NCBI RefSeq assembly: GCF_021215455.1
Contig: NZ_JAJPWV010000003.1
Location: 744,001-808,000, forward strand
Origin: Mucilaginibacter roseus
GTDB lineage: Bacteria; Bacteroidota; Bacteroidia; Sphingobacteriales; Sphingobacteriaceae
Reading direction: 5' to 3'
DNA: 64,000 nucleotides
Both the position numbers and the translations under genes were made by a program. The notes under the pieces were generated by a model, which searched no databases, was not told the origin of the DNA, and saw only the letters and a program-made list of their open reading frames with translations. Positions 25,356 to 33,377 of this stretch are shown here, piece by piece. Each line of letters starts with the position of its first letter. Positions within the stretch are counted from its first letter, which is position 1.

Positions 25356-26318
25356 ATGGCAAAGTATAATACCCTACTGTACTATTGTTACACAACAATA
25401 GCTGATGCGGAGCAGTATGCCGCAGATCACCTTAAATTTTGTAAAGAACTTGGGCTAACCGGTCGCATAATTGTGGCTGATGAAGGGCTTAATGGCACTG
25501 TTTCCGGTACGGTTGAAGCCTGCCAGGCTTATATGGATGCCATTAAAGCCGATGGCCGCTTCGGCTCACTGGAGTTTAAGATTGACGAGGTTGACGAGCC
25601 TTCGTTTGTAAAAATGCACGTTCGGTACAAGTCAGAGATCGTGCACTCGGGCCTGCGCGATCCGCACATCATCAACCCGCAGCAACAAACCGGTAAACAT
25701 TTGGAACCGGTTGAGTTTATGGAGATGAAGGATAGAGATGATGTGGTGATATTGGACGTACGCTCAAATTACGAACATTCCTTAGGCAAATTCAAGAACG
25801 CTGTTACGCTGGATATTGATAATTTCCGCGATTTTCCGGCAATGATCAACGAATTGGCGCAGTACAAGGATAAAAAGATATTAACCTATTGCACCGGCGG
25901 TATCAAATGCGAAAAAGCATCGGCCTTGTTATTACATGAAGGCTTTACTGATGTTTACCAGTTGCATGGCGGTATCATTAAATACGGCAAAGAAGCCGGA
26001 GGGAAAGATTTTGAAGGCAAATGTTACGTGTTCGATAATCGCTTATCCGTCGATGTAAATAGCGTAAACCCGGAGGTTATCTCAAAATGTTATAACTGCG
26101 GTACTATTACCGATAAAATGATTAATTGCGCAAACCCTGAATGTAATGAGCACTTTACCCAGTGCGATGCCTGCGGCACCAAAATGGACGGTTGCTGCAG
26201 CGATGCCTGTATGAGCCACCCGCGTAAGCGTACTTACGATGGCACGGGCTACTACGTAAAAGTACCGCAACCTGTAAACGTAAAAAAAACAAAGCTGCAA
26301 CCAGCTACGGAAATATAA
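25356..26318 (+). CDS. trhO: tRNA uridine(34) hydroxylase (rhodanese-domain protein TrhO/YceA)
   Basis: This 320-residue protein introduces the 5-hydroxyl of ho5U at the wobble uridine of certain tRNAs. An N-terminal acylphosphatase-like domain contains GLTGRIIVADEGLNGTVSGT (residues 33-52). The central rhodanese domain holds the active cysteine C179 in TYCTGGIKCEK. A cysteine-rich C-terminal segment with several CxxC and CC motifs could bind zinc. The start is placed at the ATG because the -7 element lies downstream of the longer in-frame start. A perfect hairpin terminator follows the stop. Confidence 0.94.
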   Translation: MAKYNTLLYYCYTTIADAEQYAADHLKFCKELGLTGRIIVADEGLNGTVSGTVEACQAYMDAIKADGRFGSLEFKIDEVDEPSFVKMHVRYKSEIVHSGLRDPHIINPQQQTGKHLEPVEFMEMKDRDDVVILDVRSNYEHSLGKFKNAVTLDIDNFRDFPAMINELAQYKDKKILTYCTGGIKCEKASALLLHEGFTDVYQLHGGIIKYGKEAGGKDFEGKCYVFDNRLSVDVNSVNPEVISKCYNCGTITDKMINCANPECNEHFTQCDACGTKMDGCCSDACMSHPRKRTYDGTGYYVKVPQPVNVKKTKLQPATEI

Positions 26319-26354
26319 ACCAAAAGAGCCTGCATTTTGCAGGCTCTTTTGGTT
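26317..26354 (+). terminator. Rho-independent terminator of trhO
   Basis: An 18-bp perfect stem (26317-26334 with 26337-26354, AAACCAAAAGAGCCTGCA) with a 2-base apparent loop starts at the trhO stop codon. Its right arm ends in TTTTGGTTT. Confidence 0.9.
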
Positions 26355-26420
26355 TATAAAATGTTTCTTAGTCATTCCCAACGTTAATAAGGAATTTGTA
26401 CTCGTTTATCGCCGAACGGC

Positions 26421-26450
26421 AGATTTCTCCTCGTACCTCGTCGAAATGAC
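26421..26450. repeat. Repeat-like intergenic word between trhO and hpt
   Basis: The spacer holds AGATTTCTCCTCGTACCTCG directly followed by TCGAAATGAC. Words of the type AGATTTCTC...TCGAAATGAC recur in intergenic spacers of many Bacteroidota genomes, as far as I recall. Only one copy is visible here, so the assignment rests on recognition, not on a repeat within the window. Confidence 0.45.
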
Positions 26451-26484
26451 AATTACTATTTTAAGTTCTTCCTGTAGGGGATTT

Positions 26485-27021
26485 TTATACCTTCCTGTAA
26501 ATCTCTTTTAAATTACGGCCTAACTCCTGGTAATCCAGTCCGTAGCCTATAACAAAGTCGTTTTCAATTTCAAAGCCCACATATTTCAGCTCATCTATTT
26601 TATGATCGAGGGCAGCGGGCTTAAGCAGCAGTGTGCATACCGTAACTGATTTTGGTTTGCGTACTGCAAGTTTATCCAGCAAATAGTGCAGGGTATTACC
26701 GCTTTCTACAATATCCTCAATCAATATTACATCGCGGCCTTCTATATCAACGCTCAGGTCGATATCCTCGCGTACCTTTCGTGTGCTTGATGTACCGCCG
26801 TAATATGATGCCAGCTTAGTAAAAGTAACTTCGCAAGGTATGGTTATCTGCTTAATCAGGTCGGCTATAAATATAAAGCTACCGTTAAGCACACCAACTA
26901 TAATTGGCGTTGTGTGTTTAAAATCAACATTAAGCTGAGCGCCTATTACTCTAACACGTTTTTCTATCTCATCAGCGGCAACAAACGGTTCAAATTCAAG
27001 GTCGGCTATCTTAATATTCAT
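26485..27021 (-). CDS. hpt: Hypoxanthine phosphoribosyltransferase
   Basis: This 178-residue enzyme salvages hypoxanthine and guanine with PRPP. It has the PRTase fold: PIIVGVLNGSFIFIADLI near 39-56, the flexible-loop region KLASYYGGTSSTRKVRED, the PRPP motif VILIEDIVESGNT, where canonical HPRTs have DTGLT or DTGNT, and the C-terminal FVIGYGLDYQELGRNL purine-binding segment. The D-to-E change in the PRPP motif is conservative. It is monocistronic and divergent from the M16 peptidase gene. Confidence 0.95.
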   Translation of the reverse strand: MNIKIADLEFEPFVAADEIEKRVRVIGAQLNVDFKHTTPIIVGVLNGSFIFIADLIKQITIPCEVTFTKLASYYGGTSSTRKVREDIDLSVDIEGRDVILIEDIVESGNTLHYLLDKLAVRKPKSVTVCTLLLKPAALDHKIDELKYVGFEIENDFVIGYGLDYQELGRNLKEIYRKV

Positions 27022-27219
27022 GTCAGTTTTAATGTGAGTATTTTAAACGCTTTGCAACGGCCTGGGGTATGGCTCACTATGCAAAGTAATTTTTACGACT
27101 AATGTAGTACAAAACAAACAAAAAACCGCAAATAATTATAATTGGCAGCCGGTTAACCTTAATTTAAGGTACATCTTTTCACCCTACATAACGCTGACAA
27201 TGTTTGCGTTAATTAACCC

Positions 27220-27227
27220 TATCTTTG
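27220..27227 (+). promoter_or_regulatory. -7 promoter element of the M16 peptidase gene
   Basis: TATCTTTG, a perfect match, ends only 10 bases before the ATG. Transcription starting about 7 bases downstream would leave a leader of a few bases. Confidence 0.6.
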
Positions 27228-27237
27228 CGCACTTAAT

Positions 27238-28464
27238 ATGGATTATCAGCTACATACGTTGCCAAACGGCATACGCATATTATTTAAACACGCGCCATTC
27301 GCCGTTACGCATTGCTGCTTTCTGATCAATGCCGGCTCGCGCGATGAAGCGGCTGGCAAAGATGGCCTCGCTCATTTTATAGAGCACTTGGTGTTTAAAG
27401 AAACTGAACGGCGAAATACCTCACAAATATTAAACCGGCTCGAGCTTGTAGGCGCCGACCTGAATGCTTATACTACTAAGGAATATACCTGCATACACGC
27501 CTCGTTTTTACAGGAACACCTGGAGCGGGCTGCCGACCTGTTTGAGGATATATTATTCCACAGCACCTTCCCACAGGATGAATTGGAGAAGGAGCGGGGC
27601 GTTATTCAGGATGAGATAGCTTCCTATCTCGATCAGCCGGAAGAAGCCATACAGGATGACTTTGAAGGTATGTTATTCAGCGATCATCCGCTGGGCAATA
27701 ACATATTGGGCACCGCCGAAACCGTTGAGCGATTAAACGGGGATGACATCCGCCAATTTATTAAAGCCAATTACGCTACCGATGAAATGGTGTTTGGTGT
27801 TTTCGGCAATTATGATTTTAAAAAGGTAGTTAAGCTTGCCGAAAAATATTTTGCCCCAGTACCGGCTAATTATAGTAAAAAACAACGGCTGGCGCCGGCA
27901 GCTAATTCGTCTGCCTACATCATCCAGCAAAAGCCCATTACACAAACGCATTGCGTTATAGGCACGCAAGCCTATTCATCGGCGCATGCTGATAAATATG
28001 GGTTACTACTGGCTAACAACGTGCTTGGGGGCATGGGTATGAGCAGCAGGCTCAACCTGGAGATACGCGAGAAGCATGGCATTGCCTACACCATCGAGTC
28101 TAATTACACATCGCTAACCGACACCGGTATGTTTTCGATTTACTTTGGTACAGATGCTGAAAAAGCGGCCAAGGCCACCAAGTTAATACTGCGGGAGCTG
28201 AAAAAGATGCGCGATAATAAATTGGGCACCCTGCAATTCCATCAGGCAAAACAGAAGTTCATAGGGCAGATTGCCTTGGCTGAAGAAAGCCGTATGAGCC
28301 TGATCATATCCATGGCTAAAAGCCTGCTCGATTTTGGCCATGCCGATAGTTTGGACGAGGTTTTCGCCAAAGTAAACGCTGTAACAGCCGACCAGGTATT
28401 GCGGATTTGCAACGAGGTATTTGATAATAACCGCCTGATGACGTTGGTATTTGAACCTAAATAA
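27238..28464 (+). CDS. M16-family zinc peptidase
   Basis: This 408-residue protease has the inverted zinc motif HxxEH at 46-50 (HFIEH) with the downstream glutamate in the LEKERGVIQDEIASYLDQPE segment. The C-terminal M16 domain includes RLNLEIREKHGIAYTIESNY. Family members degrade short unfolded peptides or process presequences. The ORF has no signal peptide, so it is probably cytoplasmic. It is the length of a single-chain processing-peptidase-like member. def follows after 23 bases with its own promoter. Confidence 0.94.
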   Translation: MDYQLHTLPNGIRILFKHAPFAVTHCCFLINAGSRDEAAGKDGLAHFIEHLVFKETERRNTSQILNRLELVGADLNAYTTKEYTCIHASFLQEHLERAADLFEDILFHSTFPQDELEKERGVIQDEIASYLDQPEEAIQDDFEGMLFSDHPLGNNILGTAETVERLNGDDIRQFIKANYATDEMVFGVFGNYDFKKVVKLAEKYFAPVPANYSKKQRLAPAANSSAYIIQQKPITQTHCVIGTQAYSSAHADKYGLLLANNVLGGMGMSSRLNLEIREKHGIAYTIESNYTSLTDTGMFSIYFGTDAEKAAKATKLILRELKKMRDNKLGTLQFHQAKQKFIGQIALAEESRMSLIISMAKSLLDFGHADSLDEVFAKVNAVTADQVLRICNEVFDNNRLMTLVFEPK

Positions 28465-28475
28465 ATTTTTTCACG

Positions 28476-28483
28476 TATTTTTG
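28476..28483 (+). promoter_or_regulatory. -7 promoter element of def, adjacent to the start codon
   Basis: TATTTTTG, a perfect TAnnTTTG match, ends 4 bases before the def ATG (TTTGCACCATG). Transcription would begin at or within the start codon region, giving a leaderless mRNA if this promoter is used. Confidence 0.6.
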
Positions 28484-28487
28484 CACC

Positions 28488-29060
28488 ATGAAGTATCCTA
28501 TTATCGCATACGGCGATCCTGTTTTACGTAAAAAAGCTACAGCTATTGAGCCCGACGAATATCCGCATATAAAAGAACTGGTTAATGATATGTTTGAAAC
28601 CATGTACAATGCGCGCGGCGTTGGGTTGGCTGCCCCGCAGATTGGCCTTTCAATGCGCTTGTTTGTGGTTGATGCTACGCCGTTTGATGATGAGGAGCCG
28701 GAGCTGGCCAACTTTAAAAAAGCATTCATCAATGCACAAATTATTGATGAAACAGGCGAGGAATGGGGCTTCAACGAGGGCTGCCTGAGCATACCCGACG
28801 TGAGAGAGGATGTTTACCGTAAGCCTACCATCAAAATATCATATTATGATGAGAACTGGAAACACCATGAAGATACCATTTCGGGTATGGCCGCGCGCAT
28901 TATTCAGCATGAGTACGACCACATTGAGGGTAAGCTATTTACTGATAAATTAAGCCCCCTGCGTAAACGCCTGATCGAAAAACGCCTGGGTGATATTTCC
29001 AAAGGCGCAGTTAAGGTTGATTACAGAATGAAATTCCCGAACGCTAAAAAAGGGAGATAG
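28488..29060 (+). CDS. def: Peptide deformylase
   Basis: This 190-residue metalloenzyme removes the formyl group from nascent N-terminal methionine. All three motifs are present: GVGLAAPQIG (44-53), EGCLS with metal ligand C99, and HEYDH (141-145) with the two histidine ligands and catalytic glutamate. The 15-residue loop after motif 1 and the lysine-rich C-terminus are normal. It lies 23 bases after the M16 peptidase and ends before a terminator shared with mfd. Confidence 0.97.
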   Translation: MKYPIIAYGDPVLRKKATAIEPDEYPHIKELVNDMFETMYNARGVGLAAPQIGLSMRLFVVDATPFDDEEPELANFKKAFINAQIIDETGEEWGFNEGCLSIPDVREDVYRKPTIKISYYDENWKHHEDTISGMAARIIQHEYDHIEGKLFTDKLSPLRKRLIEKRLGDISKGAVKVDYRMKFPNAKKGR

Positions 29061-29114
29061 TTTCTGGAGAATAGTAATTGGTAATTGGTGAATTAAGCAC
29101 CCCTCACTACATAC

Positions 29115-29150
29115 AACAATAAAAGCAGCTTTAGGGCTGCTTTTATTGTT
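29115..29150. terminator. Bidirectional terminator between def and mfd
   Basis: AACAATAAAAGCAGC at 29115-29129 pairs with 29136-29150 around a 6-base loop (15-bp stem). A/T-rich flanks allow termination from both sides. Confidence 0.85.
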
Positions 29151-29169
29151 TATAACCTATCAAATTGAA

Positions 29170-32100
29170 TTATACTTCTACAGCGCCGGCGATTTCACTC
29201 AACAACTCCACCGCTTCATCAATAGTACTTACGCTATCAATGCTTAAACGCAGGGTATTCTTAACTTCTTTAAGGTTGGTACGGCGCGGGTTGCCCTGCA
29301 CAAATGTAAGTACCCGCCTGAATGCGTCTGTTTCAAAATATGGAGACTGCTGGTTGGTGATAAAGTAGCCGCGCAGCACATTCTTTTTAAGCGATATTTT
29401 TTCAAAACCGATTGATTTACCCAGCCATTGCAGGCGCATGGTATTCAGCAGGTCATTTACCTGCGGCGGCACAGGCCCAAAACGGTCGTGAAGCTGTTGC
29501 TTAAATGCCGTCAGTTCGGTTTCATTCTCCAGTTTCGATAGCTCAGTATACAAGTTGTAGCGTTCCGAAAGGTTGGTTACATACTCATTCGGTATCAATA
29601 TCTCCTGGTCGGTATCTATTTGGGTAAACGATATAAAGGCACGCGGCTTATCATCCGGAAATACTTCTTTAAACTCGTCATCCTTCAATTCCTGTATAGC
29701 CTCATCCAATATCTTATGATACATTTCAAAGCCAATTTCGGCTATAAAACCGCTTTGTTCGGCACCCAGCAAATTACCGCTGCCGCGAATATCCAAATCA
29801 CGCATGGCTACGTTGAAACCGCTGCCCAGATCGCTAAACTCTTCAATCGCGCTCAGGCGTTTGCGGGCCTCGGTTGTAAGTGTTGAAAGCGGTGGACTCA
29901 GCAAATAGCAATACGCCTTTTTGTTGCTTCTACCAACACGGCCGCGCATCTGGTGCAAATCGCTTAGGCCGAACATGTGGGCGTGGTTGATAATGATGGT
30001 GTTGGCGTTAGGTATATCTAAGCCGGCCTCAATTATGGTAGTGGCCACCAATACATCGTACTCGGCGTTCACAAACTTCATCATCACATCTTCCAGCGCA
30101 TCGCCATCCAACTGTCCGTGGGCTATACCAATACGTGCCTGTGGTACCAGTTTACGTATCAGGCCACCAAGCTGCGGTAAGTCGCTCACCCGGTTATGAA
30201 TGAAGAAGACCTGCCCGCCTCGTGCCAGTTCAAACTCAACAGCCTCTTTTATCAGCTTATCGTTAAACACATGCAGTTCGGTAACCACCGGCTGGCGGTT
30301 AGGTGGCGGGGTTGATATGATCGATAAATCTCTCGCGCCCATCAATGAGAAGTGCAGCGTGCGTGGTATAGGCGTAGCGGTTAAGGTAAGCGTATCCACA
30401 TTAGCGCGCATTTGCTTTAGCTTCTCTTTGGTTGATACGCCGAACTTCTGCTCTTCGTCGATGATCATCAGGCCCAGATCCTTGAACTTAACATCTTTGC
30501 TCACCAAACGGTGGGTGCCGATAATGATGTCAACCTTGCCTTCTTTTAGCTTCTCCAATGTATCCTTGATCTGTTTACTGCTCTTAAAGCGGTTAACATA
30601 ATCAATGTTGCATGGGAAGCCTTTAAGGCGATCGCTGAATGTTTTGTAATGCTGCGCCGCTAAAATGGTAGTCGGCACCAATATGGCCACCTGCTTACTA
30701 TCGGCTACGGCCTTGAATGCCGCACGTACGGCTACCTCTGTTTTACCAAAGCCCACATCACCGCAAATCAGGCGATCCATCGGGTGAGGCGACTCCATAT
30801 CCTTTTTGAAATCAAGCGTTGCCTTTTCCTGGTCAGGCGTGTCCTCGTATAAAAACGAAGCTTCCAACTCTGTTTGCAGGTAGCTGTCAGGAGAGAATGC
30901 GTTACCCGTTTGCGATTTGCGCACAGCATATAGCTTGATCAGATCGCGGGCTATGTCCTTAACTTTTTTTTTTGTGGTTTTCTTCAACCGCTCCCAGGTA
31001 TCAGTACCCAGCTTATTCATTTTAGGTTGATGCCCCTCTTTACCGCTATATTTAGAGATACGGTTAAGTGAGTTGATGTTCACATACAGCAAATCGTTGT
31101 CGGCATAAATCAGCCTGATCATCTCCTGCGTTTTGCCATTTACCTCTACCTTTTCCAAACCGGCGTATTTACCAATGCCATGATCGATATGGGTAACGTA
31201 ATCGCCTGATTTCAGCTCCCGCAGATCTTTTAAAGTAATGGCTTGCGAGCGTTGGTAGCTTTTTTTGAGCTTGTATTTATAATAACGGTCAAATATTTGG
31301 TGATCGGTGTAACAGGCTATGTGCTGTTCGTAATCAACAAAGCCTTCGCGCAGTGCTATATTTATCGGTGTGAACTTAATGGTTTTGTCCAGGTCGTCCA
31401 ATATGGCGTAAAGGCGCTCTATCTGTTTTGGCGAATCCGTAACAATAAAGTTCTCTATCTTATCAGCTTCATTGTTTTTAAGGTTGTGGATCAGCAGACT
31501 GAAATCCTTGTTAAATGATGGCTGCGGGCGCATTTCAAAATGTAACTGCTCATCAGCCTCATAAAAAAACTGTTTACCAAACTCAATTACGGCAAAATCG
31601 CGCAGCTGGTCGGCAATCATTTTTTCATCAGTAAAACTGAATTTCGGGTCTATCCACTCCGGGTTTTGCTGCTTTTCATCAGCTGATAAAGCCTTCCATA
31701 ACTCGGTAGCTTTTTTATGGCCAGTTTTAATAATGTCTAACGTAAACTGTACATCCTTCATCCAAACCTGCGTATCGGGCTCAACATACTCAAGCAGCGA
31801 TATATTATTTTCGGTAAGGAATTTTGATTGTACGTTCGGTACGATGGTAATGCTCTTAACCTGCTCGGCCGATAACTGGCTCTCAATTTCAAACGTCCGG
31901 ATGGACTCAACGTAATCACCAAAAAACTCCGCCCGGTAAGGCAGGTTATGCGAGAACGAAAATATGTCAACTATACCACCCCGCACCGAAAACTGGCCCG
32001 GCTCATAAACAAAATCAACCCGCTCAAAATCGTACTCTACTAAAAACTCGATGATGAAATCAATACTCAGGCTGCTGCCTACGCTCATCTCGAGCGTATT

Positions 32101-32523
32101 TTTTTCAAGTGCCGAGCGGTCTATCACCTTTTCAGCCAAAGCCTCGGGGTAGGTAACAATCAGGCGGCCATACTCCGAAGAATGATTAAGCTCATTTAAA
32201 ACCTCGGCGCGCGCCAGCACATTGCTGCTGTCGGGCTGGGTAAATTCAAATGGTTTGCGGTATGATGACGGGAAAAGAAGCACCTCTTTACCGGTTAGGC
32301 TCTCCAGGTCGGCCTGAAAGTATGCCGCATCTTCGCGCTCGGGTAGCACAAATATCATGTGCTTGTGCTGCAAAAAGTACAAAGCTACCGCAATAGCGGC
32401 ATCACCTGAGCCAACCAAACCGCGCAGCTGTACACTCGGGTTTTTTTTTGCGTTTAGCGCTGATGCTAATGCCGTTACCCTTTTATCAGCCTTGTAACGT
32501 TCTAAAATTTCACGTATATCCAA
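29170..32523 (-). CDS. mfd: Transcription-repair coupling factor
   Basis: This 1117-residue ATP-dependent DNA translocase removes stalled RNA polymerase and recruits UvrA. It has the UvrB-like N-terminal module (residues about 1-330), the RNA polymerase-interacting CarD-like domain (LKSGDYVTHIDHGIGKYAGL), the translocase lobes with Walker A GDVGFGKTEVAVRAA, DEEQKFG and the TRG motif region, and the C-terminal D7 domain. The start is a TTG: no in-frame ATG lies upstream before the promoter, and DIREILERYKAD is the usual family N-terminus. A perfect -7 element ends 8 bases before it. Confidence 0.96.
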   Translation of the reverse strand: MDIREILERYKADKRVTALASALNAKKNPSVQLRGLVGSGDAAIAVALYFLQHKHMIFVLPEREDAAYFQADLESLTGKEVLLFPSSYRKPFEFTQPDSSNVLARAEVLNELNHSSEYGRLIVTYPEALAEKVIDRSALEKNTLEMSVGSSLSIDFIIEFLVEYDFERVDFVYEPGQFSVRGGIVDIFSFSHNLPYRAEFFGDYVESIRTFEIESQLSAEQVKSITIVPNVQSKFLTENNISLLEYVEPDTQVWMKDVQFTLDIIKTGHKKATELWKALSADEKQQNPEWIDPKFSFTDEKMIADQLRDFAVIEFGKQFFYEADEQLHFEMRPQPSFNKDFSLLIHNLKNNEADKIENFIVTDSPKQIERLYAILDDLDKTIKFTPINIALREGFVDYEQHIACYTDHQIFDRYYKYKLKKSYQRSQAITLKDLRELKSGDYVTHIDHGIGKYAGLEKVEVNGKTQEMIRLIYADNDLLYVNINSLNRISKYSGKEGHQPKMNKLGTDTWERLKKTTKKKVKDIARDLIKLYAVRKSQTGNAFSPDSYLQTELEASFLYEDTPDQEKATLDFKKDMESPHPMDRLICGDVGFGKTEVAVRAAFKAVADSKQVAILVPTTILAAQHYKTFSDRLKGFPCNIDYVNRFKSSKQIKDTLEKLKEGKVDIIIGTHRLVSKDVKFKDLGLMIIDEEQKFGVSTKEKLKQMRANVDTLTLTATPIPRTLHFSLMGARDLSIISTPPPNRQPVVTELHVFNDKLIKEAVEFELARGGQVFFIHNRVSDLPQLGGLIRKLVPQARIGIAHGQLDGDALEDVMMKFVNAEYDVLVATTIIEAGLDIPNANTIIINHAHMFGLSDLHQMRGRVGRSNKKAYCYLLSPPLSTLTTEARKRLSAIEEFSDLGSGFNVAMRDLDIRGSGNLLGAEQSGFIAEIGFEMYHKILDEAIQELKDDEFKEVFPDDKPRAFISFTQIDTDQEILIPNEYVTNLSERYNLYTELSKLENETELTAFKQQLHDRFGPVPPQVNDLLNTMRLQWLGKSIGFEKISLKKNVLRGYFITNQQSPYFETDAFRRVLTFVQGNPRRTNLKEVKNTLRLSIDSVSTIDEAVELLSEIAGAVEV

Positions 32524-32531
32524 AATTGCCG

Positions 32532-32539
32532 CAAATATA
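32532..32539 (-). promoter_or_regulatory. -7 promoter element of mfd
   Basis: The minus strand reads TATATTTG, a perfect match ending 8 bases before the TTG start, leaving almost no leader. Confidence 0.6.
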
Positions 32540-32680
32540 CTTAAAAGTGCCTTTTTTATTTAGCATAACCCAAATTGTGACATAAAGTTCAAACAAAAGC
32601 AGCTTTAATGCGCTTTATTATCTGCATGGTGCTATAAGTACCGGCAGTACAGTTTAACCTAACTTTTATAATTTATAACG

Positions 32681-33088
32681 ATGAAAAACGCATTACTATC
32701 CGGAGTGGTTATTGGTATATTCAGCGGCCTTTGGTTATTTATCATGTACAAAACCGGTTACAATCTCGAAGATTCAAAGGCATCACCGTTTGAATATATT
32801 TCGGCATTAATTCCGATCATAGGTCTGCTGATAGCTATCAAGGATTACCGCGACAATTACCTTAACGGCAACATGGGCTTTTTAGAAGCCTTGGTACAAA
32901 GCTTCAAAATATTAATTTTTGGTGGCATTTTAGCTGTATTTGCAGCTATTGTATTCATCAACTATGTATCGAGCGGCAATAACTTCGAAGAGTTTTCTGG
33001 CCGCATGTTTGGCGCTTTACTGGTTGGTGTAATAAGTGCATTTGGTGTATCTTTATTATACGCAACCAAGTCCGAAAAAATTGATTAA
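32681..33088 (+). CDS. DUF4199 membrane protein
   Basis: This 135-residue integral membrane protein has four hydrophobic segments (about residues 5-24, 38-56, 80-105 and 110-130). The pattern GVVIGIFSGLWLFIMYKTGY and ISALIPIIGLLIAIKDYRD matches DUF4199, a family largely limited to Bacteroidota with no known function. The next gene starts inside its 3' end, so the two are probably translationally coupled. Confidence 0.85.
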   Translation: MKNALLSGVVIGIFSGLWLFIMYKTGYNLEDSKASPFEYISALIPIIGLLIAIKDYRDNYLNGNMGFLEALVQSFKILIFGGILAVFAAIVFINYVSSGNNFEEFSGRMFGALLVGVISAFGVSLLYATKSEKID

Positions 33089-33377
33089 AAAACTGTTCGC
33101 AAAATATTTTGAACTAACTTTTTGGTTGGCGGCTATTATAGCACTCGCGCTTACTGATCCGGCCGCCGAAACACATTTTAGTTTATGCCCGTTAAAAATG
33201 GCGGGCATAGGCTGGTGCCCGGGCTGCGGCCTGGGCCATTCTATTTCCTGGCTTTTCAGAGGGAATTTAAACAACTCATTTCAGGCTCATTGGTTAGGTA
33301 TACCTGCTTTAGCCATCATTTCGTGGCGAATAGTTATCTTAATCAAGGGCAAAACAAATCCAATAAGCTTTAATTAA
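33081..33377 (+). CDS. DUF2752 membrane protein
   Basis: This protein of about 98 residues belongs to DUF2752: SLCPLKMAGIGWCPGCGLGHSI carries the CPxCG(x)GxxxS core, followed by a second membrane segment and AHWLGIPALAIISWRI. It has two or three membrane spans and unknown function. The start is uncertain: a TTG at 33081 gives the family-like LIKKLFAKYFELTFWLAA N-terminus and overlaps the DUF4199 stop by 8 bases, while a GTG at 33036 adds 15 residues that do not look conserved. Its end overlaps the convergent ABC1 gene by 4 bases. Confidence 0.8.
   Translation: MIKKLFAKYFELTFWLAAIIALALTDPAAETHFSLCPLKMAGIGWCPGCGLGHSISWLFRGNLNNSFQAHWLGIPALAIISWRIVILIKGKTNPISFN

Noticed and set aside
27050..27110. 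Minus-strand TTACTTTG before hpt as a -7 element
   Set aside because: It has only one base between TA and TTTG and does not match TAnnTTTG; left unannotated.
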